A stretch of 64,000 bases of DNA, taken from assembly GCF_000227745.2 (NCBI RefSeq), contig NC_018012.1, positions 2,774,501 to 2,838,500 on the forward strand, read 5' to 3'. Shown piece by piece: positions 1-8,461 of this stretch (its first letter is position 1; the number at the start of each line of letters is the position of its first letter). This DNA is from Thiocystis violascens DSM 198 (lineage in GTDB: Bacteria; Pseudomonadota; Gammaproteobacteria; Chromatiales; Chromatiaceae). The notes beneath the pieces are model-generated. The model was not told the DNA's origin and did no database searches. It saw only the letters and a list, made by a program, of their open reading frames with translations. Made by a program: the position numbers and the translations under genes.

Positions 1-156
1 GGTCTGGCATGGGTTGCTGGACAAGCCAGCTCTATATGAAAAATGATACAACGCTTCACATCGAATAAAAAGCAATTAAACTTTGCTGTTATGGAAATCG
101 TTATTTTCAATGAGATACAGCGTTCTTGATCAAAACGGCACCGGAATCGCCCCATC

Positions 157-198
157 CGAGCGCACAGGGTCATCGCGCGAGCGCACAGGGTCATCGCG
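157..198. repeat. Tandem duplication, 2 x 21 bp
   Basis: Two perfect adjacent copies of a 21-bp unit (157-177 and 178-198) containing GCGCACAGGGTCATCGCG. The second copy carries the stop codon of the minus-strand gene that ends at 191, so the duplication lies at and just beyond that gene's 3' end. Copy number could vary by slippage. Confidence 0.9.
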
Positions 199-601
199 GC
201 ATCCGCGTGTCGAAACCGAGACTGGTCTCCGCGTCGCCATCCTCCCCGAAAGGCTGCCGCCAGCGGCGGACGAGCCAGCGTCCGTCCAGGAGTCGCCACG
301 CCTGTAGCGATTCCGCGTAGGTCAGAGCGGGATAGATCTCTTCGTCGTCATCCGAGCGCGGTTCGATCAGTCGATAATCGGAGGCGCAGAAGCAGGGCTT
401 TCCGGCCTGATCGTCGCCAATCACCCGCCGTGCCGGAACCTCATATTCCCGATAGATCCGGAACGACTGGGGAGGAATCGCGAATGCTCGCCAAGGCCCG
501 GGGAGCCAGGACTGCCAGCGGGGTTGGCAGCACTTGTCCAGGTTACGTCGAGGCCCACGGGGCACTTCACCGAAGATACAGGGCGAATGCGTCATGACCA
601 T
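191..601 (-). CDS. Hypothetical protein (136 aa)
   Basis: An open frame of 136 codons that I do not recognise. The middle and end have the composition of a real soluble protein: an acidic stretch (RSDDDEEIY) followed by a Trp- and Arg-rich segment (LQAWRLLDGRWLVRRWRQPF). The first 50 residues are rich in Pro, Trp and Arg and contain several Cys. No signal peptide or membrane segment is visible. The start is uncertain: ATG at 601 and at 595 are both possible and neither has a strong ribosome binding site. The stop lies inside a 21-bp tandem duplication. It is separated from modE by about 500 bp, so it is probably its own transcription unit. Confidence 0.5.
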   Translation of the reverse strand: MVMTHSPCIFGEVPRGPRRNLDKCCQPRWQSWLPGPWRAFAIPPQSFRIYREYEVPARRVIGDDQAGKPCFCASDYRLIEPRSDDDEEIYPALTYAESLQAWRLLDGRWLVRRWRQPFGEDGDAETSLGFDTRMPR

Positions 602-1099
602 TGCTCATCGGGGCGTGATCGTTCGGTTGAGCCGCCGAATCATGATCGTCAGGGAGCGTTGATCACTGCCCTGAAAAGGTCGGCGGAAAGGTCTCGCGGC
701 ACGCATCGGCGCGCACTCGCGCAATTCCTAAAGCACGATAAATGCCAAAGCCTGATGACAAAAATTAAACCCTGTTTTTAAAACTTTTTATGCTCGGCCA
801 TGCGAAGTAGGAATAGCGATCTTGGCGGATTTCGGCCAATGCGCGTGGAACCTGGCGGCTTTGCGACAGAGACTGAGGATCACTTCTGACATTGCCGTCC
901 AGAGCGAAACACGGGGATTCCCTTATTGGGACGATGGCACGACGGCGCGGAGCGCAGTCCGATGCGTGACACCGCTGAGCGGTGTCATGAGAACGAAGGA
1001 CGCAGAAAAAACTTAGGTGATTTTCGTGAAAAATCTTACTCGTAGGAGCCCGCTCAACGCGAAACAACGCACGCCATGCCGGACACGGCTTAACGCGGT
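602..1099. other. Intergenic stretch without a supported gene
   Basis: About 500 bp with only short unconvincing frames. It holds a palindrome at 967-987 with 10-bp arms (TGACACCGCT and its complement around one base) and an end fragment of the dispersed repeat family A at 1013-1040. A T-rich stretch lies near 770-790. I see no further structure. Confidence 0.6.
1013..1040. repeat. Family A repeat, solo terminal fragment
   Basis: The TTAGGTGATTTTC start followed by GAAAAATCTTAC closely resembles the terminal inverted repeat of the complete family A element at 60213-60452. Only the end is present here. Confidence 0.5.
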
Positions 1100-1909
1100 C
1101 TAATTGTCCACACCGATGATGACGCCGGAGGCGGGGAAGATGGCGCAGGCGGTTTTGCCTTCGGCAATCCCCAGGCGGTCGAGATCGTCCGACGCAACGA
1201 CCCCACGAAGCGTGACCCCGGAGGAGAGCGCGACCACCACCTCGGCCGGTCCATCGCTGCGGGTCACTCGCTGGACCAGCCCGCACAGCACATTGACGCC
1301 GACGCTCGCCCCAGGATCAGGCGCCCGAACGATGCCGACGGCGACCGCCTTGATCAAAGCCCAGACCTGACGGCCGGGACGCAGACCCAGCGACTCGACG
1401 CTTTCGTTGGTGACCCCGGCGGCGATGCGTTCGCCGCCCTGGATCTCGATCAGGATCTCGGCATCCACGGTACGGGCGGTGACGGAGACGATCCGCCCGA
1501 TGAGCTGATTGCGGGCGCTGGTGCGCATGGCGAGCCGGCGCAGCAGGTCGAGCGCCGCCGTCGAGTCGCCCATGGCGGCATTGATCCCGTCCAGAAAGCG
1601 GGCGTATTCGATGGCGATGGTGCGATAGGCGGCGATCAGGCGGCGGCCCTCGTCGGTGAGACGCGCGCCGCCGCCGCCCCGACCGCCGGTCGCGGTCGCC
1701 ACCACCGGCGCGGGAGCGACGTTGTTCATCGCGTCCACCGCGTCCCAGGCGGCCTTGTAGCTGATCTTGAGCGACTTGGCGGCCTGGGTGATGGAGCCCC
1801 GTTCGGCGATCTGTTCCAGGAGCGCGATACGCTCCTCGCCGAGAAAGGCGACATCGTTGACGTTGAGCCAGAATTGGCCAGCGACGTTGAGTGGCGGTTT
1901 GTTCGACAT
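1100..1909 (-). CDS. modE: Molybdenum-dependent transcriptional regulator ModE
   Basis: ModE senses molybdate and represses molybdate transport genes while activating some molybdoenzyme genes. The 269-aa protein has the family layout: an N-terminal winged helix (about residues 15-110, with RGSITQAAKSLKISYKAAW as the LysR-like helix-turn-helix and a GGRGGGGARLT wing), then two Mop/TOBE oxyanion-binding domains (about 125-190 and 200-265), each starting with a xxNxLxGxV-like strand. The start was placed at the ATG at 1909 (MSNKPPL); a longer frame runs upstream but would overlap dsbB. dsbB lies 7 bp upstream on the same strand, so the two are probably co-transcribed. No mod transport genes are in the window, so targets must lie elsewhere. 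Confidence 0.92.
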   Translation of the reverse strand: MSNKPPLNVAGQFWLNVNDVAFLGEERIALLEQIAERGSITQAAKSLKISYKAAWDAVDAMNNVAPAPVVATATGGRGGGGARLTDEGRRLIAAYRTIAIEYARFLDGINAAMGDSTAALDLLRRLAMRTSARNQLIGRIVSVTARTVDAEILIEIQGGERIAAGVTNESVESLGLRPGRQVWALIKAVAVGIVRAPDPGASVGVNVLCGLVQRVTRSDGPAEVVVALSSGVTLRGVVASDDLDRLGIAEGKTACAIFPASGVIIGVDN

Positions 1910-1916
1910 GACGGGA

Positions 1917-2444
1917 TCAGAACCGGGTCGCGCGCGGGGAGTGCCAGCCCCGCCAAAGCGTCCAAGCCGTGACGGCAAGCGTCAGGACGAACAGGAAAAA
2001 GGCCCAGTTCGCGAGCGATAGCCCCAGGATCACCAACTCTCGATTTTCGCAGAATCCGCTGGCCAGGAAGAGCGATGGCGCCTGTTGACCGAGCCATTCG
2101 ATCAGACGTTCGATGGGGCCTAATTGACCGCCGACACAGGATGCCGTGTCCAACGGCTGGTATTGCAGCCAGCTCTGATAGGCGGCGACGCCGGCACCGA
2201 CGGCGGCGAGCACCAACAACGCCAGACCGGACCCTTGGACCGCCAGACGCGACCCGCCAGGGGACTCGGCCAGCGCGGCAACCGTCGCCAACAGTGCCAT
2301 CAGCATGAACAGCAGACGCTGAAAGATGCAGAGATGACAGGGAGCCAGATTCAGCCAGGGCGTCAGGATCAGACTCGCCAGGGCGGCCGATGCGCCGAGC
2401 ATGGCCAGTAGCATCCAGACCGGACGCGGTGCGATCTTTAGCAT
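1917..2444 (-). CDS. dsbB: Disulfide bond formation protein DsbB
   Basis: This inner-membrane quinone reductase reoxidises periplasmic DsbA. The 175-aa sequence shows four hydrophobic helices (about 10-30, 42-62, 68-90, 142-163). The first periplasmic loop has the redox pair in PCHLCIFQR and the second has the other cysteine pair (Cys near 103 in ASCVGG and Cys near 130 in GFCENRE). Length matches the family. It lies 7 bp upstream of modE and probably shares its transcript. A link between disulfide formation and molybdenum regulation is not standard, so co-occurrence may be only positional. Confidence 0.93.
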   Translation of the reverse strand: MLKIAPRPVWMLLAMLGASAALASLILTPWLNLAPCHLCIFQRLLFMLMALLATVAALAESPGGSRLAVQGSGLALLVLAAVGAGVAAYQSWLQYQPLDTASCVGGQLGPIERLIEWLGQQAPSLFLASGFCENRELVILGLSLANWAFFLFVLTLAVTAWTLWRGWHSPRATRF

Positions 2445-2480
2445 TGTTCGAGATTCCTTTTAGGTCGTTCAGTTGGACCG

Positions 2481-2831
2481 TCAAACCGTCGGCGCGGAGC
2501 CATCAATCCGAGCGCCCCCATTGGTAAAGCCCGCTTCAACGGGCACGCGCAGATAGAAGAGGCTCAAACCCTGGGCGCCGAGATGGGCAATGAAACGATC
2601 CGCCTCCGCCTCGGTGAGCACGAATCCGACCTCGACCGGCAGATCCCCGGCAAGCTCGAAGAAATGCTCTTCGTGCAGACGCCCGTGGCGGCCGAACCCC
2701 GCCAGTGCGCGAAACGCCGAACCGCCATGGAAGCCCATGGACCGCGCCTCCTCCAGCAGCCATTCATACGCCAGTTTGCGATGATGGCGGCGGTTTTCGG
2801 CGACATAAAATTTGAGAAAACACCCCTGCAT
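2481..2831 (-). CDS. DUF190 family protein
   Basis: A 116-aa soluble protein of the DUF190 family, small proteins with a ferredoxin-like (PII-like) fold often encoded beside the fluoride channel gene crcB. Typical features are the KFYVAENRRHHRKLAYEW start, the GFHGGSAFRALAGFG core and the DLPVEVGFV segment. It sits 52 bp downstream of crcB on the same strand, matching the usual gene pair. Function is not established; a regulatory or accessory role to the channel is an inference from gene neighbourhood. Confidence 0.85.
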   Translation of the reverse strand: MQGCFLKFYVAENRRHHRKLAYEWLLEEARSMGFHGGSAFRALAGFGRHGRLHEEHFFELAGDLPVEVGFVLTEAEADRFIAHLGAQGLSLFYLRVPVEAGFTNGGARIDGSAPTV

Positions 2832-2883
2832 GGCCGCGCTCCTCTTGAGAGACGTGAAATTCCAGACCGCTTCCGCCCCGGCG

Positions 2884-3270
2884 TCAACCGCGCATCAGCA
2901 GATAGGCCAGCCACAGGCCGAGCGCCGTCATGGCCAGCGAGCCGGTCAGATGCGCCATGATTGCCCCCATGCCCCAAAGATAGTCGCCCCGCGCCAGCAG
3001 ATTGACCACCTCCGCCGAAAAGGTGGAAAAGGTGGTGAGACCGCCAAGAAAGCCGGTGATGATGAGCAGGCGCGCTTCCGGTGGCAGACCGGGATGCCGG
3101 GAAAACCAGGCGACGGCCAGTCCGATCAGCAGCCCGCCCAGCAGGTTGGCCGCCAGGGTTCCGAGCGGCAGGGTCGGAAAGAGCGGATTGAGCCGGCTGC
3201 CCAGGAACCAGCGGAGCAGCGCGCCGAGTCCGGCGCCGGTGAAAACCGAGAAAACGGACAGAAGCGTCAT
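2884..3270 (-). CDS. crcB: Fluoride efflux channel CrcB/Fluc
   Basis: CrcB forms a dual-topology dimeric channel that exports fluoride across the inner membrane. The 128-aa protein has four membrane helices and the family signatures GALLRW near residue 20, [10 protein letters not shown] near 37 and [13 protein letters not shown] near 73, which supply the pore Asn and the Phe-box and Na-site region. It lies between a SemiSWEET gene (7 bp upstream) and a DUF190 gene downstream. I looked for a fluoride riboswitch ahead of the operon and did not find one. Confidence 0.95.
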   Translation of the reverse strand: MTLLSVFSVFTGAGLGALLRWFLGSRLNPLFPTLPLGTLAANLLGGLLIGLAVAWFSRHPGLPPEARLLIITGFLGGLTTFSTFSAEVVNLLARGDYLWGMGAIMAHLTGSLAMTALGLWLAYLLMRG

Positions 3271-3277
3271 ACCGCGC

Positions 3278-3541
3278 TCAGGATTCCCGCGGCTCGGTCA
3301 GCTTATGCCAGAGAACGATCGTCGCCAGCAGCAGGGTCACGCCGTTGGCGAGGATGATCGGCCAGGCCCCGAGCAAGATGCCGTAAACGCCCCACAAGGC
3401 GACGCCGACCGTGAACAGGAGATACATCCAGAGCGAAAGGGCGCGGGTGTCGCGGGTGCGCAGAGTTTGCCAAACCTGAGGGACGAAAGATGCCGTGGTC
3501 AAAAAGGCCGCGGCATAGCCGAGCAGATCCGGATGTGACAT
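3278..3541 (-). CDS. SemiSWEET-type PQ-loop transporter
   Basis: An 87-aa protein with three membrane helices and one PQ-loop motif ([23 protein letters not shown] region in helix 1), the hallmark of bacterial SemiSWEET sugar facilitators, which act as dimers. The ATG at 3541 was chosen because the upstream extension (to 3580) is not hydrophobic and does not resemble the family. The stop is 7 bp before crcB, so the two genes are co-transcribed. Substrate cannot be told from sequence. Confidence 0.85.
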   Translation of the reverse strand: MSHPDLLGYAAAFLTTASFVPQVWQTLRTRDTRALSLWMYLLFTVGVALWGVYGILLGAWPIILANGVTLLLATIVLWHKLTEPRES

Positions 3542-3587
3542 GGTGACCGCGCCTGGAGGGGAAAAGGGGTTCTCAGCCAAACTTGTT

Positions 3588-3604
3588 TTCAGGAAATCAC
3601 CTTA
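3588..3604. repeat. Family A repeat, solo terminal fragment at hisE stop
   Basis: Carries the CAGGAAATCACCTTA end seen at the right terminus of the full family A element (60213-60452). Its last three bases are the hisE stop codon read on the minus strand. Confidence 0.5.
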
Positions 3605-3919
3605 CTGAACGCGACGGGTCTTCTCGTCCAGGCCCGAGAGCCCGAAGCGACGATCCAGTTCAGCCAGCACCTGCTCCGGCCCCAAGCCCTGCTGGGCCAG
3701 CAGCACCAGGGTGTGGAACCACAGATCCGCGACCTCGTACACAATTTTCTCGGGAACCCCATCCTTGGCCGCCATGACGGTTTCGGTGGCCTCCTCGCCG
3801 ATCTTCTTGAGGATGGCGTCAAGCCCCTTGGCATAGAGCTTGGCAACATAGGATGACTCGGGGTCGGCCGCCTTGCGTTCTTCCAGGATCACGGAGAGAC
3901 GTTCGAGGATATCGCTCAT
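3602..3919 (-). CDS. hisE: Phosphoribosyl-ATP pyrophosphatase HisE
   Basis: HisE hydrolyses phosphoribosyl-ATP to phosphoribosyl-AMP, the second step of histidine synthesis. The 105-aa protein is all-helical MazG-like and shows the metal-binding pattern around [17 protein letters not shown] and [14 protein letters not shown]. It follows hisI by 15 bp and is the last gene of the his cluster. Its TAA stop is the outermost part of a family A repeat end, so the sequence just after the gene has been altered by that element. In enterics HisI and HisE are fused; here they are separate genes. Confidence 0.95.
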   Translation of the reverse strand: MSDILERLSVILEERKAADPESSYVAKLYAKGLDAILKKIGEEATETVMAAKDGVPEKIVYEVADLWFHTLVLLAQQGLGPEQVLAELDRRFGLSGLDEKTRRVQ

Positions 3920-3934
3920 CGTGGCCGGCCCCGC

Positions 3935-4330
3935 TCAGGATTGACGATAGATGGCATCCGGATCCTTCAGCACCGGCGCAATCTCGGACCAGTCGCCGTT
4001 GGCGTCCAGTTCGCGGTAGAAGCAGTGGTGACGCCCGGTGTGACAGGCAATCCCGCCCTTTTGTTCGACCTCGATGACGACGACATCGGCATCGCAATCG
4101 ATCCGGATCGCGTGCACGACCTGCTGATGCCCGGATTCCTCGCCCTTGTGCCACAGCCGGCCGCGCGATCGCGACCAGTACACGGCATGCCCGGTCTCGC
4201 GGGTGAGTCCGAGCGACTCGCGATTCATCCAGGCCATCATCAGGATGACGCCGGTCCCGGTTTCCTGGGCGATGGCGGGCACCAGCCCGTCCGCTCCCCA
4301 TTTGATGGCGTCGAGCCACTGATCGGACAT
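3935..4330 (-). CDS. hisI: Phosphoribosyl-AMP cyclohydrolase HisI
   Basis: HisI opens the adenine ring of phosphoribosyl-AMP, step three of histidine synthesis, using zinc. The 131-aa protein has the typical [10 protein letters not shown] motif, the [16 protein letters not shown] motif, the aspartates of [11 protein letters not shown] and Cys/His ligands near [17 protein letters not shown]. Length is normal for the stand-alone enzyme. It lies between hisA (27 bp upstream) and hisE. In the usual gammaproteobacterial order hisF sits directly upstream of hisI; here hisA does. Confidence 0.95.
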   Translation of the reverse strand: MSDQWLDAIKWGADGLVPAIAQETGTGVILMMAWMNRESLGLTRETGHAVYWSRSRGRLWHKGEESGHQQVVHAIRIDCDADVVVIEVEQKGGIACHTGRHHCFYRELDANGDWSEIAPVLKDPDAIYRQS

Positions 4331-4349
4331 AGGTTTCGTTCTCGCTTTA

Positions 4350-4360
4350 GACGCGGTTTA
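4350..4360. repeat. Family B repeat end at hisA stop
   Basis: GACGCGGTTTA is the terminal sequence of the family B repeats (15218-15300, 15326-15408, 43050-43143). The hisA TAA stop is the complement of its final TTA. Only this end is recognisable. Confidence 0.45.
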
Positions 4361-5101
4361 GTCGGATGGATTCAGCAGGTCGGCCAGCCTCTGACCCTCG
4401 GCAAAGTCGAGCGTCCCTTCATAGATGGCGCGACCGGTGATGGCGGCGGTGATGCCGCTGCCGGCGCTCTCCGCCAAGGCGCGGATATCGTCGATCGTCG
4501 TGATTCCGCCGGAAGCGATGATCGGAATGCGGATCGCATCGGCCAACGCGCGGGTCGCCTCGACATTGGGTCCGGTCAGCATGCCGTCGCGTCCGATGTC
4601 GGTATAGACGATGGCGGTGACACCGTCGTCCTCGAAGCGCTTGGCCAGATCCTCGACCCGATGGGGAGTCATTTCGGCCCAACCCTTGATCGCGACCTGT
4701 CCATCCCTGGCATCGAGCCCCACCATGACCTGCCCCGGAAAGGAGCGGCAGGCACGCGCGACAAATTCAGGATCCTTGACTGCCTGGGTGCCGATAATGC
4801 AATAGGCGACACCGGCTTTCAGATAGGCTTCGATGGTCTTCTCATAGCGGATGCCGCCGCCGACCTGGATCGGCAAACCCGGATACGCCTCGGTGATCTC
4901 GCGAATCGACGCGCCATTCATCGGCTCGCCGGCGAAGGCGCCATTGAGATCGACCAGATGCAGCCGGCGAGCGCCCTCGCCCACCCAGCGCCCGGCCATC
5001 TCGACCGGATGGTCGGAAAAGATGGTCTCGTCGTCCATGCGACCCTGACGCAGACGCACGCAGCGCCCGTCTTTCAAATCGATTGCGGGGATCAGCAGCA
5101 C
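4358..5101 (-). CDS. hisA: ProFAR isomerase HisA
   Basis: HisA isomerises ProFAR to PRFAR, the fourth step of histidine synthesis. The 247-aa TIM barrel has the family start [16 protein letters not shown] with the catalytic Asp, a second Asp in [11 protein letters not shown], and phosphate-binding loops QVGGGIR and IASGGI. It starts with GTG, preceded by a GGGAG site about 10 bases upstream. It follows hisB by 61 bp with no hisH between, and no hisF follows. The stop codon is embedded in a family B repeat end. Confidence 0.95.
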   Translation of the reverse strand: MLLIPAIDLKDGRCVRLRQGRMDDETIFSDHPVEMAGRWVGEGARRLHLVDLNGAFAGEPMNGASIREITEAYPGLPIQVGGGIRYEKTIEAYLKAGVAYCIIGTQAVKDPEFVARACRSFPGQVMVGLDARDGQVAIKGWAEMTPHRVEDLAKRFEDDGVTAIVYTDIGRDGMLTGPNVEATRALADAIRIPIIASGGITTIDDIRALAESAGSGITAAITGRAIYEGTLDFAEGQRLADLLNPSD

Positions 5102-5162
5102 TGGATTGTTCTCCCATCACAGAAATAGATCGCGGGAATCAGGCATTAGGCAACAACTGACC

Positions 5163-5768
5163 TCACAAAGCGCCCTTCGTCGAAGGCAGGATGCCGGCCA
5201 TGCGCGGATCGGGCTCGACAGCCATGCGCAGCGCGCGCCCAAACGCCTTGAAGATGGTCTCGGCCTGATGGTGCGCGTTGACGCCGCGCAGGTTGTCGAT
5301 GTGCAGTGTCATGCCCGCGTGATTGACCAAACCCTGGAAGAATTCATGAAAAAGGTCCACGTCGAAGGCGCCGATCAGGGCACGGGTGAAGTCCACCTGA
5401 TACACCAGACCGGGACGGCCGGAGAGGTCGATGACCACGCGCGAAAGCGCCTCGTCCAGCGGCACATAGGCATGACCGTAGCGACGGATTCCCTGCTTGT
5501 CGCCCAGCGCGCTGGCCAGCGCCTGACCGAGCGTGATCCCGAGATCCTCGACCGTGTGATGGGCGTCGATGTGCAGATCGCCCACCGCCTCGATGTCGAG
5601 ATCGATCAGACCGTGGCGGGCCACCTGATCGAGCATGTGATCCAGAAAGGGCACGCCGGTCTGGAAACGCGAACGGCCGCTGCCGTCGAGATCCAGCGTG
5701 ACGCAGATCCGGGTTTCCAGTGTCTTGCGTTCGATGCGCGCCCGACGAGGAAGGGTGTCGACAGCCAT
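5163..5768 (-). CDS. hisB: Imidazoleglycerol-phosphate dehydratase HisB
   Basis: HisB removes water from imidazole glycerol phosphate, step six of the pathway, with two manganese ions. The 201-aa monofunctional enzyme has the duplicated fold with metal motifs [16 protein letters not shown] and [16 protein letters not shown] in the first half, and [17 protein letters not shown] and [19 protein letters not shown] in the second. It lacks the phosphatase domain found in enterics. It is the first gene of the hisB-A-I-E cluster; 288 bp of featureless sequence separate it from the next gene upstream, which probably holds the promoter. Confidence 0.95.
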   Translation of the reverse strand: MAVDTLPRRARIERKTLETRICVTLDLDGSGRSRFQTGVPFLDHMLDQVARHGLIDLDIEAVGDLHIDAHHTVEDLGITLGQALASALGDKQGIRRYGHAYVPLDEALSRVVIDLSGRPGLVYQVDFTRALIGAFDVDLFHEFFQGLVNHAGMTLHIDNLRGVNAHHQAETIFKAFGRALRMAVEPDPRMAGILPSTKGAL

Positions 5769-6056
5769 TGAGTGATCGTTGCGTGGCCTGAAAGGGTGTC
5801 ATTTAACCACAGACGGGCACTGGACCAGAAGAGCCGTGAGCGCCGCAACGCCGATGGATAGTGGGAGGGCGCAAGACAAAGCAACGTCTGTCTTGCCCAC
5901 AGGATTTAACAGAGAAAGCGCCGCCAGCGTTCGGCCTTGTCCCGCGACTGTCGGGGCTTTCGCCTTTCCAGTGGGTGAACGACCGATTGAAACGGAAAAC
6001 CGCCAAGCCTCCGATGGTCCGCGCTGTAGGCTGGAGGCTGACTGCTCACATCAGGT

Positions 6057-6959
6057 TTAACGCTCGATCAGGTAGAGTTCGACCCGACGGTTCCTGCTCC
6101 GACCCTCTGCGGTGTCATTGCTGGCGATCGGCTTGGCCTCGCCTATTCCTTCGGCGCGAATGCGGTCCTGCGCGACTCCCAAACCGACCAACGCCGCCTT
6201 GATGGCAATGGCACGCTGTTCGGACAGTCCGAGATTCCGTGCCGCACTACCCAGGCTATCGGTATGACCTTGCAGAAGGACCGTCAGATTCGGATGCTGG
6301 CCCAGAAATTCCGCGACCTTCTCCAGACTTGCCGTCCGAGCGGCCGGCAAGGCTGCCCCGCCCATCGGGAAATTGAGATCGGACTCGGCGAGCGACACCA
6401 GTACGCCGTCATCCGTGAATTGCGCATTGAGGGCGGCATAGTCGCGCTTGAACTGAGCGAGCGAATCGTCCCGTGCCCGATCGGATGCGTTGTCTTCCGC
6501 CGGTTCCCCCTGGCGCGCTTGCGCGATGGCGGCCAGAGCATCGGCGATACGCTGACGCTCGCGCTCGAACGCCTTGGCCTGCTGGTCCTTCCATGCCTCC
6601 AGGTCATCCTCCAGGGTCTGGACCTTTTGCTCCGTGACTGCCAGCAATTCACGCATGGCCTGCGTTTCCTGGACCACCCGAGGATCCGCCCACGACTCAG
6701 GCGCGCGCGCGGAGGACGCGTCGGATACCTTGGCGGCGATCGACTCGGCCGAATTCGGGCTCGCGATCCCGGCATGCGTGTCATCCTGACCGACGGCCGT
6801 TATCGGCTGCGTCGCGTCGACCAGATAGACGAGCAACAGTCCCGAGGCGAACATCAGGATCAGAAAACCGACCGCCAGGAGCGATTTTTGCTGTAACGCC
6901 GACTCTGGTTTTCGTTCTGGCGCTGACTGCGCCGGTGGTGCTGGATTGGCGTCGGACAT
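6057..6959 (-). CDS. OmpA-family peptidoglycan-binding membrane protein
   Basis: A 300-aa protein with a cytoplasmic Pro-rich N-terminus, a single membrane anchor (about 30-50, LLAVGFLILMFASGLLLVYL), a coiled coil (about 100-180) and a C-terminal OmpA-like domain (about 190-300) with the peptidoglycan-binding pattern LQGHTDSLGSAARNLGLSEQRA and GEAKPIASN..GRSRNRRVEL. ATG at 6959 was chosen for its AGGAAA site; an upstream ATG is less likely. The architecture suggests an inner-membrane protein reaching to the peptidoglycan. It is probably monocistronic. Specific role unknown. Confidence 0.85.
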   Translation of the reverse strand: MSDANPAPPAQSAPERKPESALQQKSLLAVGFLILMFASGLLLVYLVDATQPITAVGQDDTHAGIASPNSAESIAAKVSDASSARAPESWADPRVVQETQAMRELLAVTEQKVQTLEDDLEAWKDQQAKAFERERQRIADALAAIAQARQGEPAEDNASDRARDDSLAQFKRDYAALNAQFTDDGVLVSLAESDLNFPMGGAALPAARTASLEKVAEFLGQHPNLTVLLQGHTDSLGSAARNLGLSEQRAIAIKAALVGLGVAQDRIRAEGIGEAKPIASNDTAEGRSRNRRVELYLIER

Positions 6960-7054
6960 GGTGTTTCCTGTTCTTTTGTGTCTGCGGGTGAAATGAATCG
7001 CGCTGGACCAATGCCTCACTCGACGTCGGCTCCAGCCATCCCTTAGCGCCTAAA

Positions 7055-8026
7055 CTAATGATCCGGCGAACAGATACGATGATCGCGGACCGCCACCGCC
7101 GTGGCCGCCAGCAGCAACGCGACGATTCCGGTCAACATCGTCAGCACGCCCACCCCTAGATAGCGGTAAACATCACCGCCCGTGCGCTCGAACATCACCA
7201 TGCTGGCAATACTGAACGCCGCCAGCGGAAAGGAATACGCCCACCAGGACAGGAAAAAATGCAACTTCAGGAAACGTCTCGCCTGCGTGAACAGCAACAG
7301 GGTCAGAAACAGCGCGCTGTAATAAAGCATGCGCGAAAAGCTGTCCATCTCGCCGACGAGTCGCATATAGGCGATGAAACCGACCGCGGGCGGGGCAATC
7401 AGGATAAACAGGGTCGGCATCAGACGGGCTTCGATGGGGTGATGAAACATCACCCGATAGATGATGATCGTCATCAGCACGATCCAGAACAGGATGCCGA
7501 CGCTGAAAAAGAACCAGGAGACCTCCCCGTATCCCAGAGGCACCCCGGCGATCGGCACCAGGACATTGCCCACGGCCGGAATGAACCAGGCCGGATTCAT
7601 GTGATGAATCTGAAAATGTTCGTGATGAATCCAGACACTCACCACATAGAGCGTGAACAACAGATGCAGGGAAGCGCCCGTCAGCCAAAGCCCCAGGCTC
7701 ACGGACGGGACCAGATGCAGGAAGGCGATCGCGAGCAGCAGCAGACTGATCGAGATGGTCGGAAAAAAGTTCAGCTTGATCGGGTGGTGCAACTCCTTGA
7801 GCACCGACTGACGATAGACCGCCAGCTTGATTCCGTAAAACCCCGCCAGAACCACGAACAGGGTCGTCGTCAGGCCGACCAGCCAGGGGCTGATGCCCAA
7901 ATCCAGATGCAGGACGGATTGCGCCTTTTCCCAGGCGATGGTCAGGCCGGCCATGCCCATGACCATCGCGAAAAACGAGATCGGAAAGTGTTCGATCCGC
8001 GAGCTGTCGAGTGTTTGCGTTGTCAT
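7055..8026 (-). CDS. SLAC1/TehA-type (TDT family) transporter
   Basis: A 323-aa membrane protein with about ten hydrophobic helices. The start IEHFPISFFAMVMGMAGLTIAWEKA is the typical first helix of the tellurite-resistance/dicarboxylate (TDT) family, which includes the anion channel SLAC1 and TehA. WFIPAVGNVLVPIAGVPLGY and FFLSWWAYSFPLAAF are other family motifs. Substrate cannot be assigned. An AGGATCTCC site precedes the ATG. A 50-aa membrane protein is encoded 21 bp upstream on the same strand and is likely co-expressed. Confidence 0.85.
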   Translation of the reverse strand: MTTQTLDSSRIEHFPISFFAMVMGMAGLTIAWEKAQSVLHLDLGISPWLVGLTTTLFVVLAGFYGIKLAVYRQSVLKELHHPIKLNFFPTISISLLLLAIAFLHLVPSVSLGLWLTGASLHLLFTLYVVSVWIHHEHFQIHHMNPAWFIPAVGNVLVPIAGVPLGYGEVSWFFFSVGILFWIVLMTIIIYRVMFHHPIEARLMPTLFILIAPPAVGFIAYMRLVGEMDSFSRMLYYSALFLTLLLFTQARRFLKLHFFLSWWAYSFPLAAFSIASMVMFERTGGDVYRYLGVGVLTMLTGIVALLLAATAVAVRDHRICSPDH

Positions 8027-8047
8027 CGGAGATCCTGGCTGCGTTCG

Positions 8048-8200
8048 TTAAAGGAGCGTCAGGGTCGGCGCGAACAGCAGAATGCCGAGCAGTACCGCCG
8101 TTGCGCCCACTTCATAAGACCAGAGGCCGAAAGGCTTGCGAACGACGGACTTGTATTCCAGGAACAGCGGTTGAATCCGAGTACATTGATTGGTTGTCAT
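8048..8200 (-). CDS. Small single-helix membrane protein (50 aa)
   Basis: A 50-codon frame with ATG at 8200 preceded by a GGAG site. The first half is polar (NQCTRIQPLFLEYKSVVRK) and the second half is one hydrophobic helix (GATAVLLGILLFAPTLTLL). It lies just upstream of the TDT transporter and may be an accessory subunit. I do not recognise a family. Size, good start signal and position support a real gene. Confidence 0.6.
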   Translation of the reverse strand: MTTNQCTRIQPLFLEYKSVVRKPFGLWSYEVGATAVLLGILLFAPTLTLL

Positions 8201-8461
8201 GATGAATCTCCGTTGACGCCGCCCGGCGGTCAGCGTGGCGGTCTTGCGGTCGGGGGGTGAGTTGCCGCACAGTCTACGGAGCCGCCAACACCGATGCATT
8301 GACAAATATCGGAGCAGATAGCTTGGTTATGGAGTCGAACGAAATCCGGAATCCCCGCAGGACAACCATCCGGAGCTTGACCCTCCTCGCGACACTCGCG
8401 CGGACAGATGACCGGCACTCCGCCCCCAGACACACCATGAACCGACAGGCCGACTGACCTC

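Noticed and set aside
765-1286. 173-codon minus-strand frame overlapping the modE 3' end
   Set aside because: Arg- and Cys-rich shadow of modE in another phase plus noncoding sequence.
3542-3601. Fluoride riboswitch ahead of the SemiSWEET-crcB-DUF190 unit
   Set aside because: The 60 bp between hisE and the first gene do not show the conserved riboswitch core, and part of it is a family A repeat end.
3941-5128. Long plus-strand frame of 395 codons opposite hisI and hisA
   Set aside because: It is antisense to two well-conserved enzymes, has no family features and arises from codon bias in GC-rich DNA.
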